Shown in pieces: positions 1 through 8,600 of a stretch of DNA of 64,000 bases. Source of the stretch: CAVIQK01 sp964613035 (GTDB taxonomy: Bacteria > Bacillota > Clostridia > Christensenellales > DTU072). Within the stretch, counting starts at the first letter, position 1; every line of letters starts with the position of its first letter. The notes under the pieces are model-generated. The model saw nothing but the letters and a program-made list of their open reading frames with translations. It ran no database searches and was not told the DNA's origin. The translations under genes were made by a program, and so were the position numbers. Location of the stretch: assembly GCA_964613035.1 (NCBI GenBank), contig CAZTFQ010000003.1, forward strand, positions 80,640 through 144,639, read 5' to 3'.

Positions 1-1151
1 TCTTTATTTTCGTTTTCGGTTTCGATAACGGTTTCCGAGACAGAATCTTGTTGAGGCTCGCCTTTTGCCTTTTTCTTAAAGATTATCTTATAGTTGATGA
101 AGAACTCGCACGCTATGACGAAGAAGAACACGAGTCCTATGACTATATCGGATATAGCCGTATTGGTGAAGTTGCAAGATTGTCTTACCTGTCCCATACC
201 CTTATTTACGAAGGTAATGAAGAAGGACGTAAAGAACACGAAAAGCGGATTAAACTGACCTATCCACGCTGCCATTATTGCGGTAAAGCCCATATTGGAG
301 TGAGACGTGGAAGTCATGGTGTGATTGATGCCGCCGGCTATTAACAAACCTACTATACCGCACACCGCGCCCGATAAAATCAAAGTGCGGATGATGACCT
401 TCTTAACGTTGATACCGATATACTTGGCGGTGTTCTCGGACTCTCCTACTACCGATATTTCATAGCCGTGCTTACTGTAACGGAAATAGACGAACATAAA
501 CGCAAGCGCTATGACTGCCATTAGAATAACCAAGACATACCTGTTGCCGAGCTCGGGGAGATTGGCGGTCTCGATAGGAACTAAAACCGCAGAACCGTCT
601 TTAACCCAAGAGTTAACGAAAAAGAGTACCAAGCCTTCCGCTACGTAGTTGAGCATTAAGGTAAACAGAGACTCGTTGGTGTTGAAAAACGCCTTGAATA
701 TAGCGGGGATTACCGCCCAGACGATACTCGCGATAATCGAGAGAGGTATCATAATGAGTACCGTGAGCCATTCGGCAACTCCTGCCGCGGGCATAAATTT
801 CATACACGCGCAACAGACGATACAGGATACCAGAATTTGACCGTTGCCGCCGAGGTTCCAGAACTTCATTCTGAAAGCGGGAAGAAGCGCCAATGCGACC
901 ATAAGTAAAAGACAAGTATCCTGAATGAGTATCCATATACGTCTCTCCGAACCGAAAGCACCGTCGAAAAGACTGCCGAGGACGGAAAACGGAGAAGTTT
1001 CACCGAAAATAGCGCATATAATCGAAGCCAACACCAGTGAAAGCACTATCGCGCCGCCTCTTATGCACCAAGCCGCCCATGTCGGAAGAGAGGCATTCTT
1101 AACTATATGGAAGAGAGGTTCTTTAGTATTCTTAACGGAATTATTATTCAT
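1..1151 (-). CDS. BMP-type nucleoside ABC transporter, permease subunit (partial, C-terminus beyond the window)
   Basis: No stop codon appears before base 1, so the gene is cut by the left edge. Translation from the ATG at 1151 begins MNNNSVKNTKEPLFHIVKN and continues as a strongly hydrophobic protein with many membrane segments and the arrangement of the RbsC-like permeases that work with BMP lipoproteins. The stretch 'SKHGYEISVVGESENTAKYI' is the cytoplasmic coupling loop typical of these permeases. The last visible residues are charged and probably form the cytoplasmic tail. The start overlaps the end of the ATPase gene by 8 bases, so the two are translationally coupled. Role inferred from family and operon: membrane channel for purine nucleoside uptake. 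A second permease gene probably follows beyond the edge. Confidence 0.88.
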   Translation of the reverse strand, partial: MNNNSVKNTKEPLFHIVKNASLPTWAAWCIRGGAIVLSLVLASIICAIFGETSPFSVLGSLFDGAFGSERRIWILIQDTCLLLMVALALLPAFRMKFWNLGGNGQILVSCIVCCACMKFMPAAGVAEWLTVLIMIPLSIIASIVWAVIPAIFKAFFNTNESLFTLMLNYVAEGLVLFFVNSWVKDGSAVLVPIETANLPELGNRYVLVILMAVIALAFMFVYFRYSKHGYEISVVGESENTAKYIGINVKKVIIRTLILSGAVCGIVGLLIAGGINHTMTSTSHSNMGFTAIMAAWIGQFNPLFVFFTSFFITFVNKGMGQVRQSCNFTNTAISDIVIGLVFFFVIACEFFINYKIIFKKKAKGEPQQDSVSETVIETENENK

Positions 1152-2709
1152 TTTCGCGCTCCTTTTCTTCCTGCGATACTATTTCCGAGGTCGTATCGGT
1201 CTTGGTCATGAGATAACCGATTTCCTTCTTATCCGCGCCTCTGCCGTCCACTATACCCGTTACCTTACCGGAACTCAAAACGAGTATGCGGTCGCAAAGT
1301 TCTATAAGTACGTCGAGGTCTTCACCTACGAAGATAACCGCCGCGCCGTCTTCCTTCTGCTTATTGAGAAGATTGTAAATGACGTATGAAGAGTTGATAT
1401 CCAGACCTCTGACGGGGTAAGCAGCCATCAATACTTTAGGCGCCTGAGAGATTTCTCTGCCGACGAGGACCTTTTGGACGTTACCGCCGGAGAGTTTTCG
1501 AATCATCGTATGAAGAGAGGGGGTCACCACCTCGAGGTCTTCTACTATCTCGGTGGCGAGAGCTTCGGGCTTCTTCCTATCGAGGAAGCCGAACTTACCT
1601 TTACGATAGCTGCGGAGCATAACGTTGTCGGTAATATCCATATTCCCGACTAGTCCCATACCCAGTCTGTCTTCCGGGACGAAGGACAGGCGGACGCCTA
1701 ATTCTCTTATCTGCATAGGGGTCTTGTCCCTAAGATTGACTTCTTCTCCGTTACTAGGATCGATATAAGAGATATCGCCGCTCTCTATCTTAAGAAGCCC
1801 TGCTATTGCTTCTAAAAGTTCTCTTTGACCGGATCCTGCTATACCGGCTATACCTAATATTTCTCCCGACCTTGCCGTGAAGCTGACGTCGTCGACCGCT
1901 CTGAAGCCCATATTGGACTTGACGGAGAGGTGATTGACTATAAGTCTGTCTTTAGGTTCTACGGGCTCGGTACGGTTAATGTTCAACGTGATTTTTTTAC
2001 CGACCATCATTTCGGTCAGTGCGTCCTCGTTTGTCTCGGAGGTATTGACGGAGCCGATATACTCGCCTTTTCTGAGAACCGCGACTCTGTCGGATATAGC
2101 CATAACCTCGTTGAGCTTATGGGTGATGATGATGATGGACTTGCCGTCTTCTTTCATAGACCTGAGGACGTCGAAAAGTCGGTCTATCTCTTGCGGCGTA
2201 AGAACCGCGGTGGGCTCGTCCAGAATGAGAAGCTCTGCGCCTCTATATAGCATCTTGACTATTTCTACGGTCTGCTTTTCGGAGACGGACATATCGTAGA
2301 TTTTTTTATTCGGCTCGATTTTGAAGCCGTACTTCAAGGCAATCTCGGAGACTCTTTCTCTGTTCCTCTTAGGGTTGTAGCGCTTTTCTCTGAGTCCCAA
2401 GACGATATTCTCCGTAGCGGTAAATACGTCGACCAGTTTAAAATGCTGGTGGACCATACCGATCTTATTGACGAATGCGTCGTGAGGGGACTTAATGACT
2501 ACGGGCTCTCCGTTAATAAAAATCTGTCCCTCGTCGGGATAGTAAATACCGGAAAGCATATTCATCAGGGTGGTTTTACCGGAGCCGTTTTCTCCCAGTA
2601 ACGCCAAAATCTCACCCTTATTGACGGTAAGATTAACGTTGCTGTTGGCGACGACGGAGCCGAAGCGCTTAGTAACGCCTTTCATTTCAAGCACGGGGAA
2701 GTTGTCCAC
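1144..2709 (-). CDS. BMP-type nucleoside ABC transporter, ATPase with two ABC domains
   Basis: The 521-residue protein has the tandem ABC layout of RbsA/MglA-type ATPases. The first domain has Walker A GENGSGKTT near residue 40 and Walker B LLILDEPTAVL near 160-170; its signature is degenerate (MSVSEKQ). The second has a degenerate Walker A (GIAGSGQRE, near 290) and signature LSGGN near 405. Only the first site is likely to hydrolyse ATP normally, which is common in this family. It lies between the substrate-binding lipoprotein and the permease, so it should energise uptake of a nucleoside. The order and the upstream purine riboswitch argue for purine nucleosides rather than ribose or galactose. 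Confidence 0.92.
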   Translation of the reverse strand: MDNFPVLEMKGVTKRFGSVVANSNVNLTVNKGEILALLGENGSGKTTLMNMLSGIYYPDEGQIFINGEPVVIKSPHDAFVNKIGMVHQHFKLVDVFTATENIVLGLREKRYNPKRNRERVSEIALKYGFKIEPNKKIYDMSVSEKQTVEIVKMLYRGAELLILDEPTAVLTPQEIDRLFDVLRSMKEDGKSIIIITHKLNEVMAISDRVAVLRKGEYIGSVNTSETNEDALTEMMVGKKITLNINRTEPVEPKDRLIVNHLSVKSNMGFRAVDDVSFTARSGEILGIAGIAGSGQRELLEAIAGLLKIESGDISYIDPSNGEEVNLRDKTPMQIRELGVRLSFVPEDRLGMGLVGNMDITDNVMLRSYRKGKFGFLDRKKPEALATEIVEDLEVVTPSLHTMIRKLSGGNVQKVLVGREISQAPKVLMAAYPVRGLDINSSYVIYNLLNKQKEDGAAVIFVGEDLDVLIELCDRILVLSSGKVTGIVDGRGADKKEIGYLMTKTDTTSEIVSQEEKERENE

Positions 2710-2789
2710 GATAGCCTCCTAAAAAATGAGTATAGGCGGGGCGAAATACATCGTCCCGCCTAAAACATAGGTGTTGTAACGGTTGCTTA

Positions 2790-4037
2790 TTAGAACTCAA
2801 CGTTGAGGTAATTGATACCGTCGATCTGGATGTCGAAGTAAGGAGCGGATCTGAAATCGCTTTCGGAGAAGTAAGTGGTATAGCCTACGGTCTTGACGAC
2901 TTCGACGTCGCCGACTTTGTAAGAAGTAAGGTGACCTTCGCTATCTACTACGGCATTAACGTTCTTCTGCTTGTCTCCCTCGGAAACAATGGTCACGGTG
3001 AACTGAGAGCAATCGAAAACCTTTCTGGTGCCGTTGAGAAGTTCTGCTTTGACGCTGTCGAGGACTGCTTGAGTGCCTGCGGCGGCGGCGGAACCTACGG
3101 AAGTGAGGACTACGGAACCCGTATTGATGTTACCGGTCCAGTCGGCGTTGATGGAAACATCCTTGCCGAGTGCTCTGTCGATGATCAGTTCGAAGTAAGG
3201 TTGCCAGTTGATACGAGAAGAGACGATGAAGGTCTCGGGGCAAGCGGCTTCGGTGGATCCGTTGTAAGAGACGTTGGGGACACCGGCGTTTTCGCAAGCG
3301 GTAGGAGCACCCATGGAGTCGGCGTGCTGAGAAATAAGAGCACAACCGTTATTGATAAGAGTCTCGGCAGCGGTCTTCTCTGCAGTTTCATCGTACCAAG
3401 AACCGGTGAATTGGACGTCCATAACTACGTTGCTGACGACGGATTTGACGCCGAGGTACCAAGAAGACAGACCGGAAACGACTTCCGCATAAGTGAAAGC
3501 ACCTACGTAACCGAGTTTGATATTGCCGTCGGCATCGTAATTGGCGGGTTTAAGTCCGTTGTTTTCAATCATACTCTGAAGTTTGAGACCCGCGGCTACA
3601 CCGGCGAGGTATCTGCCTTCATATATAGAAGCGAAAGCATTGTGGAAGTTGGCAACGTTCTCGGTGTGAGCGTTGGTGCCGGTCGCATGATAGAACTGCA
3701 CGTCGGAGAATTCTTTGGCAGCGGCAAGCATATGAGACTCGTGACCGAAAGAATCTGCGAAAATCGCTTTATATCCCTGGTCGGCGAGGTCGGAAGCCGT
3801 ATCATAACACTTGGTAGACTCGGGAATGTCGGTTATGATGGTGTATTGGCTCTTAGAGAGTCCTTTAACTTCACAAGCCGCCTTGAAAGCGTCGATGAAG
3901 TTTTTGTCATAAGTCGAAGCGTCGCCGTGTAAGCAGATGAGTCCTACGACTTTTTCGCCGCTGTCACAACCGGTGAAGACGGCTACTACGCCTACGGCAA
4001 GTACGATTACGAGTACGATTGCTAGAATCTTTTTCAT
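2790..4037 (-). CDS. BMP family nucleoside-binding lipoprotein of the ABC transporter
   Basis: The 415-residue protein begins with a lysine-rich hydrophobic signal peptide ending in lipobox FTGC, so it is exported and lipid-anchored at Cys25. The rest reads as a periplasmic-binding fold of the BMP (PnrA/TmpC/BmpA) family, for example 'KVVGLICLHGDASTYDKNFI' and the central GVAAG and LGYVGAFTYAEV stretches. Known family members bind purine nucleosides. A good site (GGAGG) lies 7 bases before the ATG. The gene follows xpt by 37 bases and precedes the ATPase by 80 bases, consistent with one purine-controlled transcript. The ligand is inferred. Confidence 0.92.
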   Translation of the reverse strand: MKKILAIVLVIVLAVGVVAVFTGCDSGEKVVGLICLHGDASTYDKNFIDAFKAACEVKGLSKSQYTIITDIPESTKCYDTASDLADQGYKAIFADSFGHESHMLAAAKEFSDVQFYHATGTNAHTENVANFHNAFASIYEGRYLAGVAAGLKLQSMIENNGLKPANYDADGNIKLGYVGAFTYAEVVSGLSSWYLGVKSVVSNVVMDVQFTGSWYDETAEKTAAETLINNGCALISQHADSMGAPTACENAGVPNVSYNGSTEAACPETFIVSSRINWQPYFELIIDRALGKDVSINADWTGNINTGSVVLTSVGSAAAAGTQAVLDSVKAELLNGTRKVFDCSQFTVTIVSEGDKQKNVNAVVDSEGHLTSYKVGDVEVVKTVGYTTYFSESDFRSAPYFDIQIDGINYLNVEF

Positions 4038-4074
4038 GTGATATCCTCCAAATTTTTTCGCCTATACGGCTAAT

Positions 4075-4647
4075 TTATTTTACAAAAGTTAAGTTTTCGT
4101 CCGACATACTTTCTATACGTGCGAGGGAATAGACGTCTACGGACTCTTTTTCTATCAAGGCGTGACCGCCTTGGAAGTTTTTCTCGATGGCGCAGGATAC
4201 TCCGACGGGGGTGGCGCCTGCCTGTCTGACGATATCGATGAGACCGAGGGCGGCGTTGCCGAGCGCGAGGAAGTCGTCGACAATGAGGACTCTTTCTCCC
4301 GCGTAGAGATATTCCTTGGAGACGAGGATGATATTTTCCTGTTTGTGAGTGAAGCTGAATACCTTAGAAAAGTAAATATTATCGGAGATATTGAGGGAGC
4401 GGTGTTTTTTAGCGACCAAGAGCGGTACGCTGAACTTAAGGGCGACGAGGGTAGCGAGGGCTATGCCGGAAGCTTCCACGGTGAGAATTTTATCCACGCC
4501 CGTATCCTTATAATGGTTATAGACGTCGTCGGCGAGCTTATCGAGAAAATCCGCATCGACGAGGTGGTTGAGGAAGCCGTCCACTTTTAAGATACCTCCG
4601 GGGAGGACCTTGCCGTCGGATAAGATTTTTTTCTCGAGTAGTTCCAT
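4075..4647 (-). CDS. xpt: Xanthine phosphoribosyltransferase
   Basis: The 190-residue length and the sequence match Xpt, which joins xanthine to PRPP to make XMP in purine salvage. The PRPP-binding motif VLIVDDFLALGNA is near residues 120-132, and the N-terminal KILSDGKVLPGGILKVDGFLN stretch is typical of the family. AGGAG lies 6 bases before the ATG. It is the first gene after a guanine-type riboswitch and terminator, the arrangement known for xpt in Bacillus. The transporter genes follow on the same strand, so salvage of internal bases and uptake of external nucleosides are regulated together. Confidence 0.95.
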   Translation of the reverse strand: MELLEKKILSDGKVLPGGILKVDGFLNHLVDADFLDKLADDVYNHYKDTGVDKILTVEASGIALATLVALKFSVPLLVAKKHRSLNISDNIYFSKVFSFTHKQENIILVSKEYLYAGERVLIVDDFLALGNAALGLIDIVRQAGATPVGVSCAIEKNFQGGHALIEKESVDVYSLARIESMSDENLTFVK

Positions 4648-4676
4648 TACGTTCTCCTAAAAACTTAATAAAAACT

Positions 4677-4701
4677 AAAAAAACAAGTCATAAAACTTGT
4701 T
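4677..4701 (-). terminator. Riboswitch-controlled intrinsic terminator before xpt
   Basis: On the minus strand a 7-bp stem AACAAGT/ACTTGTT with a 6-base loop is followed by seven T residues. It lies between the purine aptamer and the xpt ribosome binding site, the usual position for the expression platform of an OFF switch. Just upstream (4705-4711) lies a second exact copy of the aptamer P1 3' strand (TATTTGG in RNA sense), which could compete for the P1 5' strand. Confidence 0.85.
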
Positions 4702-4739
4702 TTGCCAAATACGAATCCAACCTATGAAAGGTAAAATTT

Positions 4740-4809
4740 CCAAATAGTCGCAACTTAGAGGCGTTGACGGTAGAGACTTACGAGCCGTAATATTCGTAGA
4801 TATATTTGG
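4740..4809 (-). promoter_or_regulatory. Purine riboswitch aptamer, guanine type
   Basis: Read on the minus strand, P1 is a perfect 7-bp helix (CCAAATA at 4809-4803 with TATTTGG at 4746-4740). P2 is TACGA/TCGTA. The joining region carries the hallmark GTCTCTACC, L2 ends in ACGG, L3 is GCCTCTAA so GG and CC can kiss, and the 3' junction is GCGACTATTT. The C in GACTAT is the base that selects guanine or hypoxanthine over adenine (C74 in the B. subtilis xpt numbering). L2 is about three bases longer than the usual seven. Purine binding should stabilise P1 and favour the terminator, lowering xpt and transporter expression when purines are plentiful. Confidence 0.88.
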
Positions 4810-4832
4810 CAATATTTAATTTTTACACTTGC

Positions 4833-4861
4833 ATTATAACGGCGGGAAAAATTTAAGTCAA
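4833..4861 (-). promoter_or_regulatory. Sigma-A promoter of the xpt-transporter operon
   Basis: On the minus strand TTGACT (4861-4856) and TATAAT (4838-4833) are separated by exactly 17 bases. The expected start is near 4826, about 17 bases upstream of the aptamer. Five of six -35 bases and all -10 bases match consensus. Confidence 0.85.
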
Positions 4862-4954
4862 ACAAAAAACGGGGGAATTTTTAAATATTACTTTTAATTT
4901 ACCGAAGAATATTTTTCGTGTCGGATTATCGATAAAAAGTCCAGAAAACGAGCT

Positions 4955-4985
4955 AAAACCAAGGGCTCGCGAATGACGCGAGCCC
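4955..4985 (-). terminator. Terminator after mscL
   Basis: A 9-bp perfect GC-rich stem (GGGCTCGCG/CGCGAGCCC, 5-base loop) lies just past the mscL stop and is followed on the minus strand by TTGGTTTT. It would end the giant-lipoprotein/mscL transcript. The remaining bases up to 4861 hold no gene that I can see. Confidence 0.8.
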
Positions 4986-5008
4986 GAGAGGATTTACTAA
5001 TAATTAAC

Positions 5009-5608
5009 TTATGCGGGATTTTTCTCTTTTAGCAGAGCGATGATTTCCTTAAGTAAGTCTTCCGTCGTTGCCGAAGGAGTCTCGGGGTCGGCGGGTTCTT
5101 CCGCTACTTCCGTCGAGGGGGATTCCGTTTCTACGGGAGCGGGGGATTCTTCGGGGAGCGTTTCGGCAGTTTCGTCTAAATTCTTAACGGAGTCGATCAT
5201 TTTTTCCGCAAACTCTTTCACGTCGTCGGTGACTGCGGTGCCCATTTCTTTCAACTTATTGAAAGCTTTCACTATCGCGAAGAGGACCAGAGCGGTCAGT
5301 AGGAACGTGACGACGGCGGAGATGACGGCGCCCCAATTGATGACGACGGCTTCCGTGACGATCTGACCTGCGGAATCCACGACGGCTTCTCTGAGGACTG
5401 TCTGGAGAGCGCCCGTCTCGCCCGTACCGGGAATCCAATTGATGAGGGGCGTGAGAATGTTGTTGACGAGGCTGGTGACCACCGCGGTGAAAGCCGAACC
5501 TATTATCATACCTACGGCGAGGTCCATGACGTTGCCGCGGTTGATGAACGTTTTGAATTCCGAGAAGAGTTTTTTCACGACGTTTTCTTTCTTTTCTTTT
5601 TTCTTCAT
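5009..5608 (-). CDS. mscL: Large-conductance mechanosensitive channel MscL
   Basis: The protein opens this emergency pore when membrane tension rises in hypo-osmotic shock. The first helix region reads FKTFINRGNVMDLAVGMIIG (near residues 17-36), the MscL signature, followed by TM1 and by TM2 around VISAVVTFLLTALVLFAIV. At 199 residues it is longer than the usual 130-150 because of an acidic, proline- and glutamate-rich C-terminal tail. AGAAGG precedes the ATG and lies over the end of the giant gene upstream, which stops 3 bases before this start. Both are therefore likely on one transcript, an unusual partnership. Confidence 0.95.
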   Translation of the reverse strand: MKKKEKKENVVKKLFSEFKTFINRGNVMDLAVGMIIGSAFTAVVTSLVNNILTPLINWIPGTGETGALQTVLREAVVDSAGQIVTEAVVINWGAVISAVVTFLLTALVLFAIVKAFNKLKEMGTAVTDDVKEFAEKMIDSVKNLDETAETLPEESPAPVETESPSTEVAEEPADPETPSATTEDLLKEIIALLKEKNPA

Positions 5609-5611
5609 TTT

Positions 5612-8600
5612 TTAACCTTCTGTATTTATATTTTCTCCTTCCTGAGAGGAGATTATTTTCACGTAGACGGTGACGACGATTTTGTCGGTACCTCTCGTTA
5701 TCGCGTCGCAAGAATACTCGGCGGTCATTGCTTCGTCGCGATAGAACTTAACGACATCGACCTCTTGCTGTCCGAAGTCGAGCTCGGAAAGGTCGGGAAG
5801 AATTCCGTCGAGGACGTTGAAGCGATAATCGTCCGCAGACACGTCTCCCGCGAAAGTCACGGTACCTTCCAAGGAGCGGATCGTAAGGGACGGCCAGCTC
5901 TTTTTATATTCCTGAGTAGAATCGCTACGGACGTAGAAGTACATATTGTCTTTAGTGTACTTATTGACCGCGACGCGGTACTCGTCTATCACCTTGAGTG
6001 TATCTCTGCCGTCGGTGGCGATTTCCACAGCCGAGGTCGAGAGCATAACCAAATTGAGAAGCGCAGTCTCTCCTTTTAGCGCGTCGAGACCTATACGAGT
6101 GAGCGTAGCAGGTAAGACGAGCGTCCTTATTGTCGGAACGTCGTCTTCGGACGCGGCGACAAATTCGAAGCCTCTGTCCGCTATGGCGACGACGGGGAGC
6201 CCCGCGTAATAAGTCGGAACTATAATCGTACCGTCGTCCGAAGGTCTGGCGGAACCTCTGCTGACTTCATAACCGTCGCCGGACTCGTTGATGACGTACT
6301 GGAGTCCTTGGGTTCCGTTTTTCACTTCCCAATCCAGATAAAGGGTTACGTCGACCAAGACGCAATCCGCGTCGTCGGACGTGACGTAGACCTTGACGTC
6401 GTTGCGGAAGAAGTACCAATCGCCGTGAGAAGAATACGGCAAGAACGGGTCTCTATGCGGATAATCGGGGTAAGCGGAAAGAGTTGCGGCGTCTACGGTT
6501 ACTTCGGGATCGCCGTTGCCGGGGACGAAGGTTATTACGGAAGTCAGCGCGAGCAATCTGTCGGCATAATCGGAATAACCGTCGCTAATCTTAAAGGTGT
6601 TGAAAGAGTCGTACGGAACAAGAATATAGAAGTCGGCGTCGTCGAATGCTCCCTGTCCCGATTCTATGACCGTATCCGAGTCTATACCAAGACCGCGGAG
6701 GTTTCTTACGTATCTGAAAGCGTAATCGGATATCACGGAGACTCTGGAGACGTCAAGATAATAGATGCCGTTATCGGCGCCGTCTTTACCTACGGGGTAA
6801 CGGACCAGCTCGTATTTATCGCCGATGATTCTATAGAGTATACCGTCCTCGGAGACGAAGCGGGTATTGCCGTCCGCCACGACTATGTTGTTAAGTCCGG
6901 TAGCCGCGGACAGCTTAAGAGCGGACGAATAAATCGATGTGACCGTAGCCGGCAAGGTGAACGTCGTGGATTCTCTTGCTGCGGGATATGCGACGAGGGT
7001 GGTGTAATCGGAGTTATACAACACGCCGCTCTCGGTGCGGAAGTAAGCCGACGAGGATCTGAACGAAGCGATATTATACGCGCTCTCGAAGGTATATTCC
7101 GTAACGGTCGTAACGGAAGACGCGATTACGAATTCATAAGACATCCCTTCTCCTACTCCCGCGGGGACGAAAACGAGTTTTTTCTTATCGTAGGAATACA
7201 AAGCGTCGGATTCCACTCTGAAGGACACGTTGCCGTCGGCGACGATGAACGTGCGTAGAGTGTTACAGCCGACGAAGGCGTCGTCCTGAATACGGGTAAC
7301 GGTCTCGGGGATATAGACGGTCGAGACGGAAGTATCTTTTATCAAGCCCGAAGATATGGCGGTAACGGGAAGATACTTGCCGTTGTACAGATAATAGTTG
7401 GCGATGACGAGGTTTTCCGTGCCGCCGATACTGCCTCGGGAGACCTGAACGGTTCCGTCGAAAGAGAGTGTATAAGCAAGACCGTCGGTGCCTTTTCTTA
7501 TCCAAACGGCATAGAGGTCGAGTCCGCCTTCTTCTACTATTCCCGTAGCGAAGTCGAACAAAGTAAGGCTAGAGGAGTCGGACGTTTTGTATCCCCAACC
7601 GCCGAAGGTATATTCGTCGGAAGACGATTCAGGTGCGGAGGGGATGTTGTCGTAATCGACCGTCGAATCGGTGAGGTTGGAAAATCTTACGTATCTCGTC
7701 GTATCGGAAGTATAGTAAGTCAAAGTAGAATAAATCGGCTTGATTCTATCCGAATACGCGGAATACGCGGAGCTGTTGCGATAATCGGACACTCTGTCTA
7801 CGGCTACGTAAATCAATGCGGAATCCGCTCCTACTAGGAACAAATCGTCTTCGTCTATAGCCGCGGAGGGCAAAACGTACTCGCCGCTAACGTCCGAGCA
7901 GGAAATGAGGACCTTTTTCAGATTGACGGCGTCTATGAATATATTTACACCCATAGATGTCCTTCCTTGTATATAAGTGAACGGAAGATATATCGATTCC
8001 AGCGACGCGCAACGTGCGAAAGCTCTCGCGCCTAAGGAAAGTAGCGCGACGTCTTCCGCAAAGGATACCGACGTGAGGTTGGAACAGTTTTCAAACGCGG
8101 ATACGCCTATAGAAGAGACGTCTGCGGGAATGAATATCGTCGTGAGGGAGGCGCAGTTATAAAACGCGCTCGAGGGGATATTGGAAAGTCCCGAGGGAAT
8201 GACGAAGTTTTTCAGTCTGACGCAATCTCTGAATGCGGAAGCCCCCAAGCCGTCTCCGGTATAACGATTGCCCTCGTCGTCGGTATAGGTATAGCGAAGC
8301 ACGCAACCTTCCGCTATTTCTACGGATTCCAAAGCTCTGCAACCTTCGAAGGCACTCTCGCCTATATAAGTGAGAGTCGCGGGTAAATCGACCGAGACTA
8401 AGGAAGTGCAGTTTTTGAAAGCTTTAGTCCCGATCGACTCGAGTGAGTCTTTCAGGTCGATCGTTTTTAACGAAATACATCCCATAAATGCGCTGTCGCC
8501 TATAGTGACGGGGGTGCCTCTCATTACGAGGCTGTCGAGGTTGATACAGCCCTTAAACAAGCCTGCGGAGATGGTGCCGATGGTCGAGGGGATGACGATC

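Noticed and set aside
2931..3932. 333-codon plus-strand open frame opposite the BMP lipoprotein gene
   Set aside because: It lies wholly antisense to a well-supported gene, and its translation has no recognisable motif. Long antisense frames of this kind recur opposite many genes here (for example 17260-18429 opposite dnaX) and reflect codon bias.
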